Shown here in pieces: positions 1-11,110 of a stretch of 64,000 nucleotides of DNA (positions within the stretch are counted from its first letter, which is position 1; every line of letters starts with the position of its first letter). The DNA is from Fistularia commersonii (taxonomy: Eukaryota; Chordata; Actinopteri; Syngnathiformes; Fistulariidae), in the NCBI GenBank assembly GCA_037954325.1, contig JBBMNZ010000001.1, positions 6,296,874-6,360,873 of the forward strand. The letters are read 5' to 3'. The translations under genes were made by a program, and so were the position numbers. The notes beneath the pieces were generated by a model that made no database searches, was not told where the DNA came from, and saw only the letters and a list, made by a program, of their open reading frames with translations.

Positions 1-1058
1 CAAGCTCCAAATTTTAGCCTAACAGCTATAAAATACGCAACGCGTAATGTAGTGTATATTTTTGTAGGAAGAGCTTTGAGATCGACCCGTGCTGCCTTTT
101 TTGATTCCATGGGTAGATCGTGATCCATGTATCGGGTCTCCGATAAACCTCCTGCATGCTACTGGAGAACCCGGCGGGAACGGGGAGGACATGCAAGCAG
201 GCAGAGGCGCTAACCACCGCTCCACTGTGCCGCCAGATTTTGTTTCGTGAACCACGAAACGAAATAAAACAATCAAAATCCCTGTTTTTTTCCCTGACGC
301 TGGATTTTGCTCGTCTGCATCGACACCTTGGAACGACCAAAATCGAGTTACCAGGACCGACTCTTCTATTTACGACACTTTCTGATTTTGTTTGATATTT
401 ACGCATCAGATTTATTGACAGCCAATTTTTGCGCTTGCCCAGCACAGCCACCTGCATCTTACCGTTCAATAAATCCCGGCTTCTCCCCTGGTTTCTTTGC
501 TCCAGCTCAGGTTTCAGTGATTAAAAGCAGCCGTTTATCACAGAATCTTGCAGCGAGGAGTTCAGCCGTACATCCCGAACTCCTACTGCAGACTCTGTGA
601 GAGGTTCGAATGCGATCCGGGGCCCCCCTGATGAAAATCGATGATTTAGCGGCGGCTCGAGAAGCTGAAAAGCTGAGACTTGGGTCTCCAGCAGTCTGAT
701 CCTCGGGAGGGAGCAGCGGGTTCCCGCTCCTGCCGCTGTCACTATGGCGAGACCCCGGATTAGACCTGTGCCCGATCGGTGTGTGTGTGTGTATGTGTGT
801 GTCATCACTCCAACATGGCCGCCACTGATATTTAATCAAAGCGCTCTCAAAAAGATACAAAACAAACCGCGACCGCTGCTTCTGCCATCTTCTCATCTCA
901 TATGGGGGCGCGGTCCGGCGGTAGCTCACCACCTCTGTATTTTGTTGCGTGCGATGGAGAAAACATCCAAGCCCAAGGCCACACCACGTACCTATTTTGA
1001 AATTCAACGCCCCCTCCTCCGTGTTTTTAGGTTTTCCATGCCGTGTCACACGATCGCC
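1..1058. other. ptprf intron (3' part of window), no exon seen
   Basis: Part of the intron after the D1 exon. About 80-230 holds a degenerate copy of a dispersed fish repeat (GGTCTCCGATAAACCTCCTGCATG) seen elsewhere here. TG tracts lie at 779-803 and 1059-1082. I found no sequence encoding the expected KCDQYWP continuation. Confidence 0.6.
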
Positions 1059-1082
1059 GTGTGTGTGTATGTGTGTGTGTGG
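1059..1082 (-). repeat. (CA)n tract next to the donor of the last visible ptprf exon
   Basis: A nearly perfect TG tract on the plus strand, (CA)n in the transcript, starting 14 nt inside the intron that follows the exon at 1097-1272. A second TG tract lies at 779-803, further into the same intron. Confidence 0.93.
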
Positions 1083-1096
1083 ATGTAAACCCTCAC

Positions 1097-1272
1097 CCTG
1101 GACTTCTCCTCCAGGCGGGTCATCATGACAACGGTGGAGGTCCTCTGCTCCCACACCAGCCTCCAGAAGTCACTCAGCGTCTCGGGCAGCGGCCCCTGGG
1201 TGGCGATGTAAGCGTTCTGCTTCCTGTAGCCGTCAATGTAGTTGGCGTTGATATAGTCGCTGCCGGGAACCC
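1097..1272 (-). CDS. ptprf: ptprf internal exon: phosphatase domain D1, first half
   Basis: Sixth and last visible exon: 176 nt, two bases plus 58 codons, ending in phase 0 after EEKSR. It encodes VPGSDYINANYIDGYRKQNA, YIATQGPLPETLSDFWRLVW and EQRTSTVVMMTRLEEKSR. DYINANYIDGY, YIATQGP and DFWRLVWE are core motifs of classical PTP domains and fit PTPRF most closely. The donor is GTGAGG and the acceptor TTCTCCTTTGCAG. The continuation (KCDQYWP, WPD loop, HCSAGVGRTG) is not found between 1 and 1096, so the next exon is outside the window. A (CA)n tract in RNA sense starts 14 nt into the following intron. Confidence 0.97.
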
Positions 1273-1353
1273 CTGCAAAGGAGAATTGGGGGGGGGGTGA
1301 GGAAAGCCTGCAGTCGGCATCCTGGAAAATGGACAAAAAAAAAGCGGCCTTAC

Positions 1354-1477
1354 CATCGACGGGCGTGAGGATGACTCTGGAGTGGTCGTAGGCGATGACA
1401 TTTGCATAGCGGTTCTTTGGCTTGTTGACCTCCAGGTTGGAGTGCTCCCATGTGAACTGCTGCCCCGGATCGATGGA
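1354..1477 (-). CDS. ptprf: ptprf internal exon: start of phosphatase domain D1
   Basis: Fifth exon in transcript order: 124 nt, 41 codons plus one base. It encodes SIDPGQQFTWEHSNLEVNKP and KNRYANVIAYDHSRVILTPVDG. The KNRY motif carries the tyrosine that packs against the substrate phosphotyrosine in classical PTPs; DHSRVIL is the next conserved PTP motif. The acceptor is GCATGTCAG, after a sequence that is not strongly pyrimidine-rich, and the donor is GTAAGG. It is separated from the next exon by an intron of only 81 bp, the one short intron in the window. Confidence 0.97.
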
Positions 1478-3640
1478 CTGACATGCGGAGGCGGGGGTTA
1501 GGAACGGCGGCGGGAGAGAGAAGAGCTTGATTAAAAAAAAAAACAAAAAAAACCTGCGTGCGTTTTTTTTTTTTCTTTTTTGTTGCTGTTTTTCAGTTCG
1601 GAGGCGTTTCAATCAATGCTACACGGACGCTAAATCAGTCATCTGAAAAGCCCTGGGTGATGTTGACAGAGTCTGGACGCCGCTATCATCCCCGCCGGCC
1701 TTCCACTTATCGCCTCACAGCCTGGACAAAGAGCAGACTCTGTCATGATTGGAGAGGCCGTCGCCGGCGCAGATGCACGGCGCGTCGCCCCAGGATATGG
1801 TGATACAGTCCGGTGCGTGCGCGAGAAACCCAAAAATATATTGCCTTTTAAAGCACATTCTAGCTATACAAGTTTCTTTTCAAACAAAAAGGTGAGCTGA
1901 AGCGCCCTCCCAGTCCACTGGGTCCAAATGAGACCAACAAGATGAGAAAGCAATTTGGAGAAACGGCTTCGTTCATCCTTTCCAGCATTATCAATACCGA
2001 CTATTGGCCGCTCCTTTTTTTAAGTGCTTTGAACATTGCGGCTTAACAAATGCGGCTGATTTATGGATTTTTAGGGGCTAATGAGCTTCAGGCTGCCAAA
2101 ATATTTAGCCTTGTCACATCTGACCAATGAAATTACACGCAGACACCGCCGAACACGCGATTTTAGTGGTTTTAATGCGCAAAGATGAAGATGGCAATCA
2201 CTTTTCCTGTTAGGCTACTGTATTTTTAATTTTGTTGTAAACCAGATAGGCACTGTGTGGAAAAAAAATGATTTAATTAAAAGTTAAACATATCTTTCTA
2301 CGTAAATATCTCATGCTATAAATGGATACTTGCAGCTTCTAGACAAGTGTGGCCTTTATATGTACAAATGTTTTATTCTTTTCAAATATAGTGAGTGCGG
2401 CTTATACTCAGTTGCGCTCAATATGTATGAAAATTACAAAACAGCGTTACAAAACTTTACTGAAACACTGAAAGTTTCTTGAAACAGGGTTTCTACTTGC
2501 AGACGGACAGCACCATGCTTGATGAGCTCGCGTGTGTTCACAGCAGTTTTTTTTTTTTTTTTTAAATTGTCTCACAATCACGCTCGGCGATACGGGCGCG
2601 GGATTCTCGACACGCCGAAGATTGTTATTCCTGATTGACCTTTCACGCTCCCGCTACATATCTTACACCATCTGAAAAACAAACACACACACTCGTACAC
2701 GCACATGTGCAGACAGAATGAACCTTAATATCCTGCCGCTGTTCTTCCAGAACGGCTGATGATACTGACAACGGAAAAAGAGGTTGAATGCACATCTTAT
2801 TTAACAGCCTGTTAGGTAAGGCTTCCACCAGGCTGCGCTGACAAACCACTCCCATTACCGCTAATGCGCTAGGCCGGTGTGTAAATCAGTTACGGGGCAT
2901 GTAGGCATAATCACACACACACACATGCGTGCACACATACTGTAGCAAACAGGTGAACACATAGAGCAACAACCATGCGTAAAGCACAGGGGTTACGGCT
3001 GTGTGTGTGTGTGTGTGTGTGTGCGTGCGTGTGTGTGGATGATGGAGGGGAAGTTCTGCACAGCAATCACAATTCACTGCGCTTTAATGCAAGTTTAATA
3101 ACTTCTGAAGTGACGTGAACGTGACGAGAGGCGTTCAAGCAGGCTGGGAAAAATGGGTTTTCAATAAGGACAGGTTTATCCGTACAAGGCAATGATCACC
3201 GTGTTGCACTGTTTTCTAATCAAATTCTGGAATCTTACGGATCAATGGAACACTCAGGTAATCCACAGGAAGTCCTCAGATTGAGGGCCAGCACTTATTG
3301 AAGGAGCACTCTGACACACACTTACACATACACACTTGCTCACGCAAGCACATAGAGATGCTTACACTTATGTGAACGGAGACAAATACATGCATGCACA
3401 CACAAACAAACAGAATATAACAAAAACACACACGCACGCATACACACACACATACGCGACTCACACATGCTCACAAACAAAAATAAACGTACACACGTAA
3501 AAAAAACAGAAACAAACACCCGTCACACGTATACACACACATTCGCACTTGCATAGATAAACATACAAACATGCTCACACGCACTTTTTTACAAAAATAC
3601 TTGCCCACTTGCACGTACACACACACACCCACACACACAA
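1478..3640. other. Intron, mostly unique DNA with microsatellites
   Basis: Poly-A/T runs near 1531-1575 and 2547-2565, CA/TG tracts near 2910-2935 and 3000-3036, and a CA-rich, irregular stretch at 3310-3640. Open frames here are microsatellite artefacts. No further coding signal was seen. Confidence 0.6.
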
Positions 3641-4160
3641 GACTACCTCGACTATTACATAACTACTACTGCAATACTAATCCATCTGGCCATCGTCAGT
3701 GGCTTATCTTGCACTCAGGGTCGCGAGGGATGCTGGAGCGTATCCCTACTACTACTAATAATAATGCTAATTGAAAAAGTAATAATGATGATGACGATTA
3801 TGCTTCTATTAATACTATTAATACTAATGATAATGATAATAATAATAATTACACTGCTGCTACTGCTGCTGCTGATTATAATTATTAGGATAACAATAGC
3901 AATAACAATAATGTAAAGTGATGATGATGATGATGCTATGTCTTACCTCTACTATTACCATGACTACTTTAACTAATATTACTATTAATGATAATCAAAA
4001 AAATATTGATGCTGCTGCTGCTGATGACAATGCTTATAACAATTATTTTGATAATAATTACAATTGAAAATTTAATATTAATGATTTTACAATAACAACA
4101 GCAAAAGCATTATTTTTAGTATAAATAATAATTATAACAATCATTATAATCATCTTCACT
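3640..4160. repeat. AT-rich triplet-repeat tract with a dispersed repeat fragment
   Basis: From 3750 the sequence is an irregular mix of ATA, GAT and GCT triplets. At 3680-3745 it begins with a fragment of the dispersed fish repeat (CAGGGTCGCGAGGGATGCTGG). The triplets probably grew from that repeat's tail; this is inference. Confidence 0.65.
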
Positions 4161-5290
4161 ATTGTGTATTTTTGTTGGTTCCTGTCTTGCCCATTGGAAG
4201 GTACGTTGTGATGTACTGCGATTATAAGAGTATTTATTTGTGCTTTTATTTTGTCCTTTCGCGCACGATCCTTTATTTATTTACTCTGTTCCATTGATTT
4301 CTCCTTCACTTTATGTTAACATTTACACAGCCGCTGTTGTATCATGACTGTGAAATACTGCAGAGGGTTATTTTCTTTTTGTTGAAGCACAGCTTTACGA
4401 TAGCTGACACCCCGACTATTTTCTGTGTGCCTTTTCTAAAAGCCCCCTTTCAAAATAAGTGCACAAGGGAGGAGAAGAAGCTTTCCTGGGCTGCGCAGAG
4501 GTGGAATTACCAAAATCCACCTGCCTATTCACATCGGGCTTGTTGGAATTAAAATTAAATAAAAATAAAAATCGCATCATGGTGTCGTGGTTTCTTCAAA
4601 GCGAAATAAATCAATGTTATTTTTTGTTTCCTTCAGCTCCTCCCCAATATCACACCACTTTCATGATGCTATGGTTTTCAGTGAAAGTCAGAATTATGAG
4701 GCAAATGATCTCTCCCTCTAAAATTACAAATCATTCCGCGGTGCAATATCAGTCAGAATAATCACCGCGGGATATTTCCTGGAAATTGCAATGGCCCGAT
4801 TGCACAGTATAATTCCCGTATTTATTATTTCATATATCACATTTATTGTATCAGCATGTTGGAGGAAATGACGCACAGGGTTGCATTCGAGATTCTGGCG
4901 CCTCTGCAGGTGATTGAAATATAAGCTACGTGTCCCGTGTGGTGGGTCAGAGCTCGATGTGCAGGTAAAGGGCTGCGGTGTTTGCCCGACTAGCTTTGCA
5001 GAAAAGCTGGACCAGAAGAACAATAACTACAGACATACATACAGAATGAAATAATTTTTTTCTCCCTTTTTTCTATTCATTTAAACAGATCGGGGGGAAT
5101 TGCAGCAGGTCCTTCCTATAGCCCTGACAACTTTAGCCCAAACAAAAGTAATGCTGAACGCACAAATGCTAATGCTAATGTTAAAAAAAAATACAAAAAA
5201 TACAAAAAATGAAATCAGCAGTAGTTATAAAACGCATCGGCATGTTTAGTTAAGGGATGGCGTTTTGTGGCCGTCATGAAAACAAACAAA
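4160..5290. other. Intron, nothing recognised
   Basis: Mostly unique sequence without coding support. The short open frames lack recognisable domains or flanking splice sites. Confidence 0.5.
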
Positions 5291-5745
5291 CAAAAAAAAA
5301 AATGCTCCCAAAAATGACTGCAATTTGTTTCATTTCAAAATGTGACATTAAATTGAAAGATTATGGCGATCTTGTAACATCTAAATAAAACATGTTGAAA
5401 TATTTTTGGCGTACTTTCTGCATGTGCCAGTAAAAGAAGGACAGCGCACAGAGAGGACGGCATTTTTGGTTTGCTTCCGGTGGATAATTTAAGTGTGTCT
5501 TTTTTTCATAAATACAAAAAGGACTCAAGTAGACATTGAGTATTTAGCTTAAAAGTTACCTTCAATCCAACGTCTTTTTTCGCAGTTGCATGCAAAAACG
5601 TAATTTCGTTTTCTCTGCAGTCGTTCAGAAAGAAATCAGAAATCTAAAAAAAAACTTTATTTGTTTTATTTGTCTCCCGGTGTTTTCTTTACTGTGGGGA
5701 AACGGGTCCAAATGGCTCTTTGAGTGGTAAAGGTTGCCAACCCGT
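5290..5745. mobile_element. hAT-like nonautonomous element, one end preserved
   Basis: The right end reads CAAATGGCTCTTTGAGTGG and GGTTGCCAACCCGTG, matching the right end of the better preserved copy at 9180-9840. The segment GATTATGGCGATCTTGTAAC also matches that copy (GATTATTGTGATCTTGAAAT). The left end is not clear, so the start is approximate. Confidence 0.55.
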
Positions 5746-6960
5746 GTCCTAGATGGTGCAGCTATCAACAACAATAAAAAAAATGCCTTTTTTAAAAGAA
5801 AATATTTAAAAGGAGCCTATTGCGCGGCGCTGTACAAACAAATATGGGAGAGGAAGCACTGAAGAGGCAAAACCGGTCACCTGTCAGTCACAGGGTTTTC
5901 AATGAACCTACTGACAGAATTTGGACTGCAAGAGGAAGATGGATTACCTGCAGAGAACTGAGGCGGGTAGGGAAGTAGACCTCCACAAAGAGAGATCCTT
6001 TCAGAGCCCCAGAACTATTGTGTGATTGATCAAAAATCTAAAGCGGTTGTTGTTCATGCGGAAAAGCGGCAATGTTGTCGTTGTAAAGTGATGGATAGGT
6101 TTTTGAGGATTGACAGTGCGAGAGGGTGAACACGATGTAACACGTCTAATAAGGCATATAGAGACGCGCGAATGGCTAGCTGTTCTCGGAAAGAGGTAGC
6201 CTGCACATCGGAGGGCGTCTGCCACAAACAACGGTGATACGCTTGCCAATTGGCCGATTTTCAGATTCCTCCAATGCTCGGTGTGTGTGACCTGTGGGAG
6301 GGTCCCATTAGGACTCCCCTGCAGTTTCAATGAGAACGCGAACTCCAACGCCGCCGTGGCTCAGACAGAAAAACATCACGTATATATTTTTCCGACGCCT
6401 CTCAACCAACCACCAAGCGGAGGATGTTCTTTTGAAAGGCTTTATGTGAATATAGCTGGCGAATTCACTCCCAGCCGTCGTGAAAAATGCATTTCCTGCA
6501 GCGAGCGAGAGCCATTTAAAGGCGTCTAGTGATGAGGAGCAGCCTGGAGGGGCAGTTAACCGCCTGGTATCTGCTTTAAAAGTACAACCGGGCCTCAAAA
6601 AAAAAAAAATATATATATATAAGTATCCATTATTGTGTAATGGAGGGATCTGGCGTTGCGGAGAACATATGCGTTATATGAAGTGATCTTCGATAGTGCA
6701 GAGAGGCAGGCTCATTCATCAGACGTAACAAGCTGTGAGATCTGCTGGCGGGACTCATTTTCAACGTGCCCATTATCAACTTTTCATTTCAAGGCCTGCT
6801 GCTCGCACCGCGGGCTAATGGCCGCTGGCCCTGGCGCTTTGGGGATGCGGGGGGGGCATGGTAGGCTGCTTGCGGGCCTGGAGGAGAAGGCGAGGGGTCG
6901 GATGCACAGCACCGCATGCAAAGAATTCTAATAGGGTGGTTTAATTTGGAAAAACACTTT
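5746..6960. other. Intron, unique DNA; possible conserved non-coding blocks
   Basis: No exon recognised. Around 6440-6580 and 6740-6840 the sequence is free of simple repeats and more balanced in composition than its surroundings, as conserved non-coding DNA often is. There is an (AT)n run near 6608-6621. No conservation data are available to me. Confidence 0.35.
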
Positions 6961-7890
6961 CATTATACGTAGATGTATGTTTTGCATAAATGTAGGGTCC
7001 AGCCATAACATGGCTAAGCTATGCTATGGCTAAGAGCTGCAAGAATGCACACGCAATCATGGCAAAACACGAATGATGCGCATGCACACAAGTAGACACA
7101 TGCAACTATTACTACTATTACTGCAACTTTTCTTGTTCCTCCTGCTACAGTAACTACTAAAAAACAAAAAAATATAATACTAATAATAATAGCAATTATA
7201 ATAATTATGAGGATAATAAAGATACAACAACTACAACTACTACTACTGCCAGTAATAAAGTACTATTAAAAATGATGATGAGTCTGCTACTAATGATGAA
7301 GAGGAAGATAACAACGAAATAATGATATAATAACAATGATAATGATGATGACACGATGACTACTAGTACTACTATAACAAGCACAATAATACTAATACTA
7401 ATAATCAATATACAAGTACTACTACTACTACAGCTAGTAATAATAATAATGATGCTGCTGCTGATGATGATGATGGTGATGGGGATAATAGTGATATAAT
7501 AATAATGATAATGACACTATGACAGCAATAACTACTAGTATAAATACAAAAACAAAGATAATAATAAAAATACCACAACTACTACTACTACTACTAACAA
7601 TAATTATGATAAGGATGACAATGATACAACTGCTACCACTATTACGACAGCTGCAAGTAATAATAATGAAGAAGAAGAAGATGCTGCTGCTCCTGATGAT
7701 GATGAGGAGGATAATAGTGATATAATATAATAATGATAACGATGACACAATGACAAGTAGTAGTACCAATAAGGTAATGAAAATAAATCGGTCGAAAAAA
7801 ACGTCTTATTTATATAAAGATGTATATTTTGCATAAATGTAGGGAGCAGCCATAACAAGGCTAGGCTACCAATGGCTAATGCTATAGCAA
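6960..7890. repeat. Triplet-rich tandem array between direct repeats
   Basis: The core at about 7110-7765 has three rough units ending in similar phrases (GATATAATAACAATGATAATG near 7325, near 7491 and near 7719), each with ACTACTACT, GCTGCTGCT and GATGATGAT runs. Related direct repeats containing TTTTGCATAAATGTAGGG flank it at about 6975-7035 and 7815-7890. The long hydrophobic open frames here are low-complexity artefacts. Confidence 0.75.
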
Positions 7891-8459
7891 ACAGTTACAG
7901 TGTCCAACGAAGCTGAAAAAAAGGAATACAAAATACGTCAAAACAATACAGCTGTGTTTGTGTGTCGTGGGTCTGCTTTATAAATCTCAGTGACTGTGTA
8001 ATTACTCGTGCGCCCTCTTCCACAAACATCCATAAATGGAGGCTGACGTAGCCTTAATTATCTCATTTCCATATAAATAACAGTTTTTTTTATTCACTCT
8101 TAGGACGTGGCTATAAAATGATAGTGGGGACAAGAGAAATGATCAGGGAGCGCTAAAGGGGGAACTTTTTCTTCTAAAAAAAAGTGTCATTATTATTATT
8201 ATTTGGATCAATATAACGTTCCGAGAAACCAAGACGTTCAGTGCAAAAGGCGCAAACAGGTCCAGCATTGGCTTCAAAAATTGTTACGAAAGGGTGAGTG
8301 ATGACAGCGTGTATGTCTCACAGTGGGGTGGTTGGGGATTAACATGGAAGTGGCGACGATGTGGGCTGATTTATCTGACAGGAAGGCCTTGAGGAGGTCA
8401 TATCTTCATTACCTCACTTTTTCAATCGGGGAGCTGCGAGGCTGGGACTTTCAAAATGA

Positions 8460-8680
8460 AATTTGGCTTCTAGAGAAATCGTCTTTGGAACCGACCGTTC
8501 CTCGTTCAATTCCCGGCTCCTCCTAGCGTGTCGAAGCGTTGTTGAGCAAGACGCTGAATCCCTAACTGCTCCCCTGGCGCTGATCGACGGCATGCCTACT
8601 GCTCATGGTTCGTCCATGATGGGTTAATTGCAAAGAACGAATTTTCCAAAGGGGATAAATTATCATTATTATTATTAAAG
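8460..8680 (+). mobile_element. SINE-like dispersed repeat
   Basis: Shares with 28895-29135 the phrases GTTGAGCAAGAC, CTAACTGCTCCCCTGGCGCTG and TCCATGATGGGTTAATTGCA, and both end in an ATT-rich tail. A partial copy (GTTGTTGAGCAAGAGAACG) lies near 9895-9980. Copy number, length and tail suit a SINE; the family is not named. Confidence 0.65.
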
Positions 8681-8689
8681 TTCACTCTC

Positions 8690-9179
8690 ATTCACACCAC
8701 CAGACAATTCAGAGGCCTGACTTGACCCGAGTCAAGGTTTTGGACTGTGGGAAGAAGGCGGAGAGCCTAAACAGAAAGACCCCACACAGAGAGAACCCCA
8801 TTGATGAGTAGACCTGAACAGGCTCTTATTGATCTCGCGCCTCTTGGGAATTTCTCCCTGCTGCTTTATCGTTTTCTTTGGACAGTTTCTCTAATGCTCT
8901 ACCCTCGGTGGTTCACTTGTCTCCGTTGTGCACAGTTATCGACCAACTGTCACCTTGCAAGAAGAAGAATATTTTATCAAGCGATGTTTGCTGATTTAGT
9001 ATTTTAGCATGGATGCTAGCATACTTTTGACTTACGGCTAACTGCAACGCCAGTTGGCTGATCACTCTGATAGCTCTGGAAATTATACTTTAGAAAATGT
9101 GTTTGAATTCAGCCCAGGCGGACATTTTGAAATTATATGATTATACATTTCTTGTTATTCTGACTTTGACCCTCGAGGT
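8690..9179. other. Dispersed repeat fragment then unlabelled intron
   Basis: At 8690-8800 (TCACTCTCATTCACACCACC, GACTGTGGGAAGAAGGCGGA) is another fragment of the dispersed fish repeat. The rest, to 9179, has no recognisable feature. Confidence 0.5.
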
Positions 9180-9840
9180 CAGGAGTTGGCAACCCGCGGC
9201 TCTTTCATCTTTACACTGCGGCTCCGAGTGGCTTGGGAAAATAAATTATAAATATTTAACTGAAGTGTATTTCATTTGTGTTAATTCCTTTTTTTAAACG
9301 TTTAGTTCTAAGTTGGGAGATTATTGTGATCTTGAAATATTAAATAAAATTACATTCATTATTCTTCGCCGCTCAAAATAACGTCACACTCGCGGAAGCC
9401 GGTATACCAGCCAGCCGGTAAAGTCCCGATTTGCAGATGCTGTGCGCAGAAGTTCAGGCGCAGAAGTCCCATAAACCAGGTAAAATGAATATTTATGAAG
9501 ATATTTTGCAAATAATTATTTTTTATTGTTTACGGACAGTGATTTTTTCCTGATTTGTTTTTGAAATTCAGGTCAAGGTTCCGCTACACGCTCTGAAAGC
9601 CCAAAGTTCAAAATGGGTGCATTACATTAATAAAATTTAATTTTCTCCGTAATACTTTGTGAATTTCAGAAGCAACACACTACACACTTGTTTGTACAAA
9701 GTGTAAAGGTAATAAAAAGCAATATATACAGTGGTACCTTTATTTTAGACATCAAAAAGTAATTGCGCCTCCCAGTGTTTTCTTTTCCGAGGAAACCGGG
9801 TCCAAATGGCTCTTTGGGTGTTAAGGGTTGCCGACCCCTG
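9180..9840. mobile_element. Nonautonomous hAT-type DNA element
   Basis: The left end CAGGAGTTGGCAACCCGCGG and the reverse complement of the right end (CAGGGGTCGGCAACCC) are imperfect inverted repeats of hAT type. The flanking 8 bp, CTCGAGGT on the left and GTCTAGGT on the right, agree at 6 of 8 positions, as an old hAT target duplication would. No transposase frame was seen inside. Confidence 0.78.
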
Positions 9841-10099
9841 GTCTAGGTAAAGGCCTGGTTCAGTCGGTAAGAGTGATCTTCCCGGAGGTTCCTGTTTCGA
9901 ATCTTGAGCTCCTCCTAACCTTTGGAAGTGTTGTTGAGCAAGAGAACGAACCCCTGACTTTTCTCCCAGGGTGCTGCAACTATGGAAGTTGAGCTGCTGC
10001 AACAAGATGTTCATTACTGGGATTGGACAACTTTTCTTCTGTATACACCATTTGGCCTTTTTGCAAAGGTGTTACCATCTGATGCTCTCCTCTGTACAC

Positions 10100-10800
10100 A
10101 ATGTTTGAGGTACATCTTTCCAAGAATTAATAGCCGCAAGACGGAATATATGTGTGTGAATGAAAGGAACTCGAGTGGATCGGTGAGGCTACAGGGAGTG
10201 GAGATCGAGAAGTTGGAGGATTTCAGGTACTTGGGGTCAACAGTCCAGAGCAATGGAGAGTGTGGAAAAGAGGTTAAGAGACGGGTTCAAGCAGGTTGGA
10301 ATGGGTGGAGAAAAGTGTCAGGGGTACTATGTGATAGAAGACTATCGACCAGAATAAAAGGAAAGGTGTACAAGACACTGGTGAGACCAGCGATGCTGTA
10401 TGGCCTAGAAACAGTTGACAAAAAGACAAAAAGACTGGAGGCAGAACTAGAGGTCGCAGAGATGAAGATGTTGAAGTTCTCTTTGGGAGTGACCAGGATT
10501 GATAGGATCAGGAATGAGTCTATAAGATGAACAGCACGTTAGATGTTTTGGAGAGAAGGTCAGAGAAGCCAGACTGAGATGGTTCGGTCATGTACAGAGG
10601 AGGGATAGAGAATACATTGGTAGACGGATGCTGGAATTGGAGCTGCCAGGCAGGAGGTCTAGAGGAAGACCAAAGAGAAGATTTATGGACGTAATGAGAG
10701 AGGATATGAAGGTAGCTGGTGTGAGAGAGGAGGATACAGAGAATAGGGTTAGATGGAGAAAGTTGAATCGCTGTGGCGACCCCTGAAGGGAAAAGACGAA
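10100..10800 (+). pseudogene. RTE-like LINE, 3' end of reverse transcriptase ORF, degraded
   Basis: The reading frame encodes a typical C-terminal segment of an RTE-type LINE: YLGSTVQSNGECGKEVKRR, GKVYKTLVRPAMLYGLETV and SLGVTRIDRIRNESIR. A stop near 10528 interrupts it; matching sequence (LRWFGHVQRRDREYIGRRML, RGRPKRRFMDVMREDMK, CGDP) continues in another frame to about 10787, so at least one frameshift is present. The 5' two thirds of the element are missing, the usual 5' truncation of LINEs. A minus-strand relative of the 3' part lies at 55085-55400. Confidence 0.88.
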
Positions 10801-10879
10801 AGAAGAAGAATAGCCATTTGCGTGTTGTCCATCGGAAGCAAATTGGGGTTCAGTGTCTTGCCCAAAGACAAAAAAGTGT

Positions 10880-11110
10880 GAGCTGCTGTTGTTATGTCCT
10901 TCTCTCTTGTCCTTTCTCTTTATATCCCAACCCGTCGAGATACTGTAGAAGGCCACCTGCGTTGAGCTCGGATCTGTCCAAGGTTAAAAAGACAGTTTTC
11001 CTCGGCACCGTGGCTCATGTGCTTGGTCGTGGGGGACCGTCGGGTACCTGTAAATCATTTTAAAGAATCTACATCGCAAGTGTCAACTCTGCTATGATTC
11101 GGCGGCATAG
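10880..11110 (+). repeat. Dispersed fish repeat, LINE/SINE 3'-tail type
   Basis: CCCAACCCGTCGAGATACTG, GTTTTCCTCGGCACCGTGGC and CGGCGGCATAGAAATAAATT followed by CTGACTTGA resemble a very common fish repeat with conserved CAACCGGTCGAG and GTTTTTCCT...GCC boxes ending in AATAAATTGACTTGA. The copy is degenerate. The family name is not claimed. Confidence 0.55.

Noticed and set aside
507..1154. 215-codon minus-strand open frame
   Set aside because: It crosses CA-repeat DNA, has no recognisable domain and overlaps the ptprf donor in another frame.
7205..7858. Hydrophobic Ile/Ser/Val-rich open frames as membrane proteins
   Set aside because: They are translations of ATA/GAT/ACT triplet repeats.
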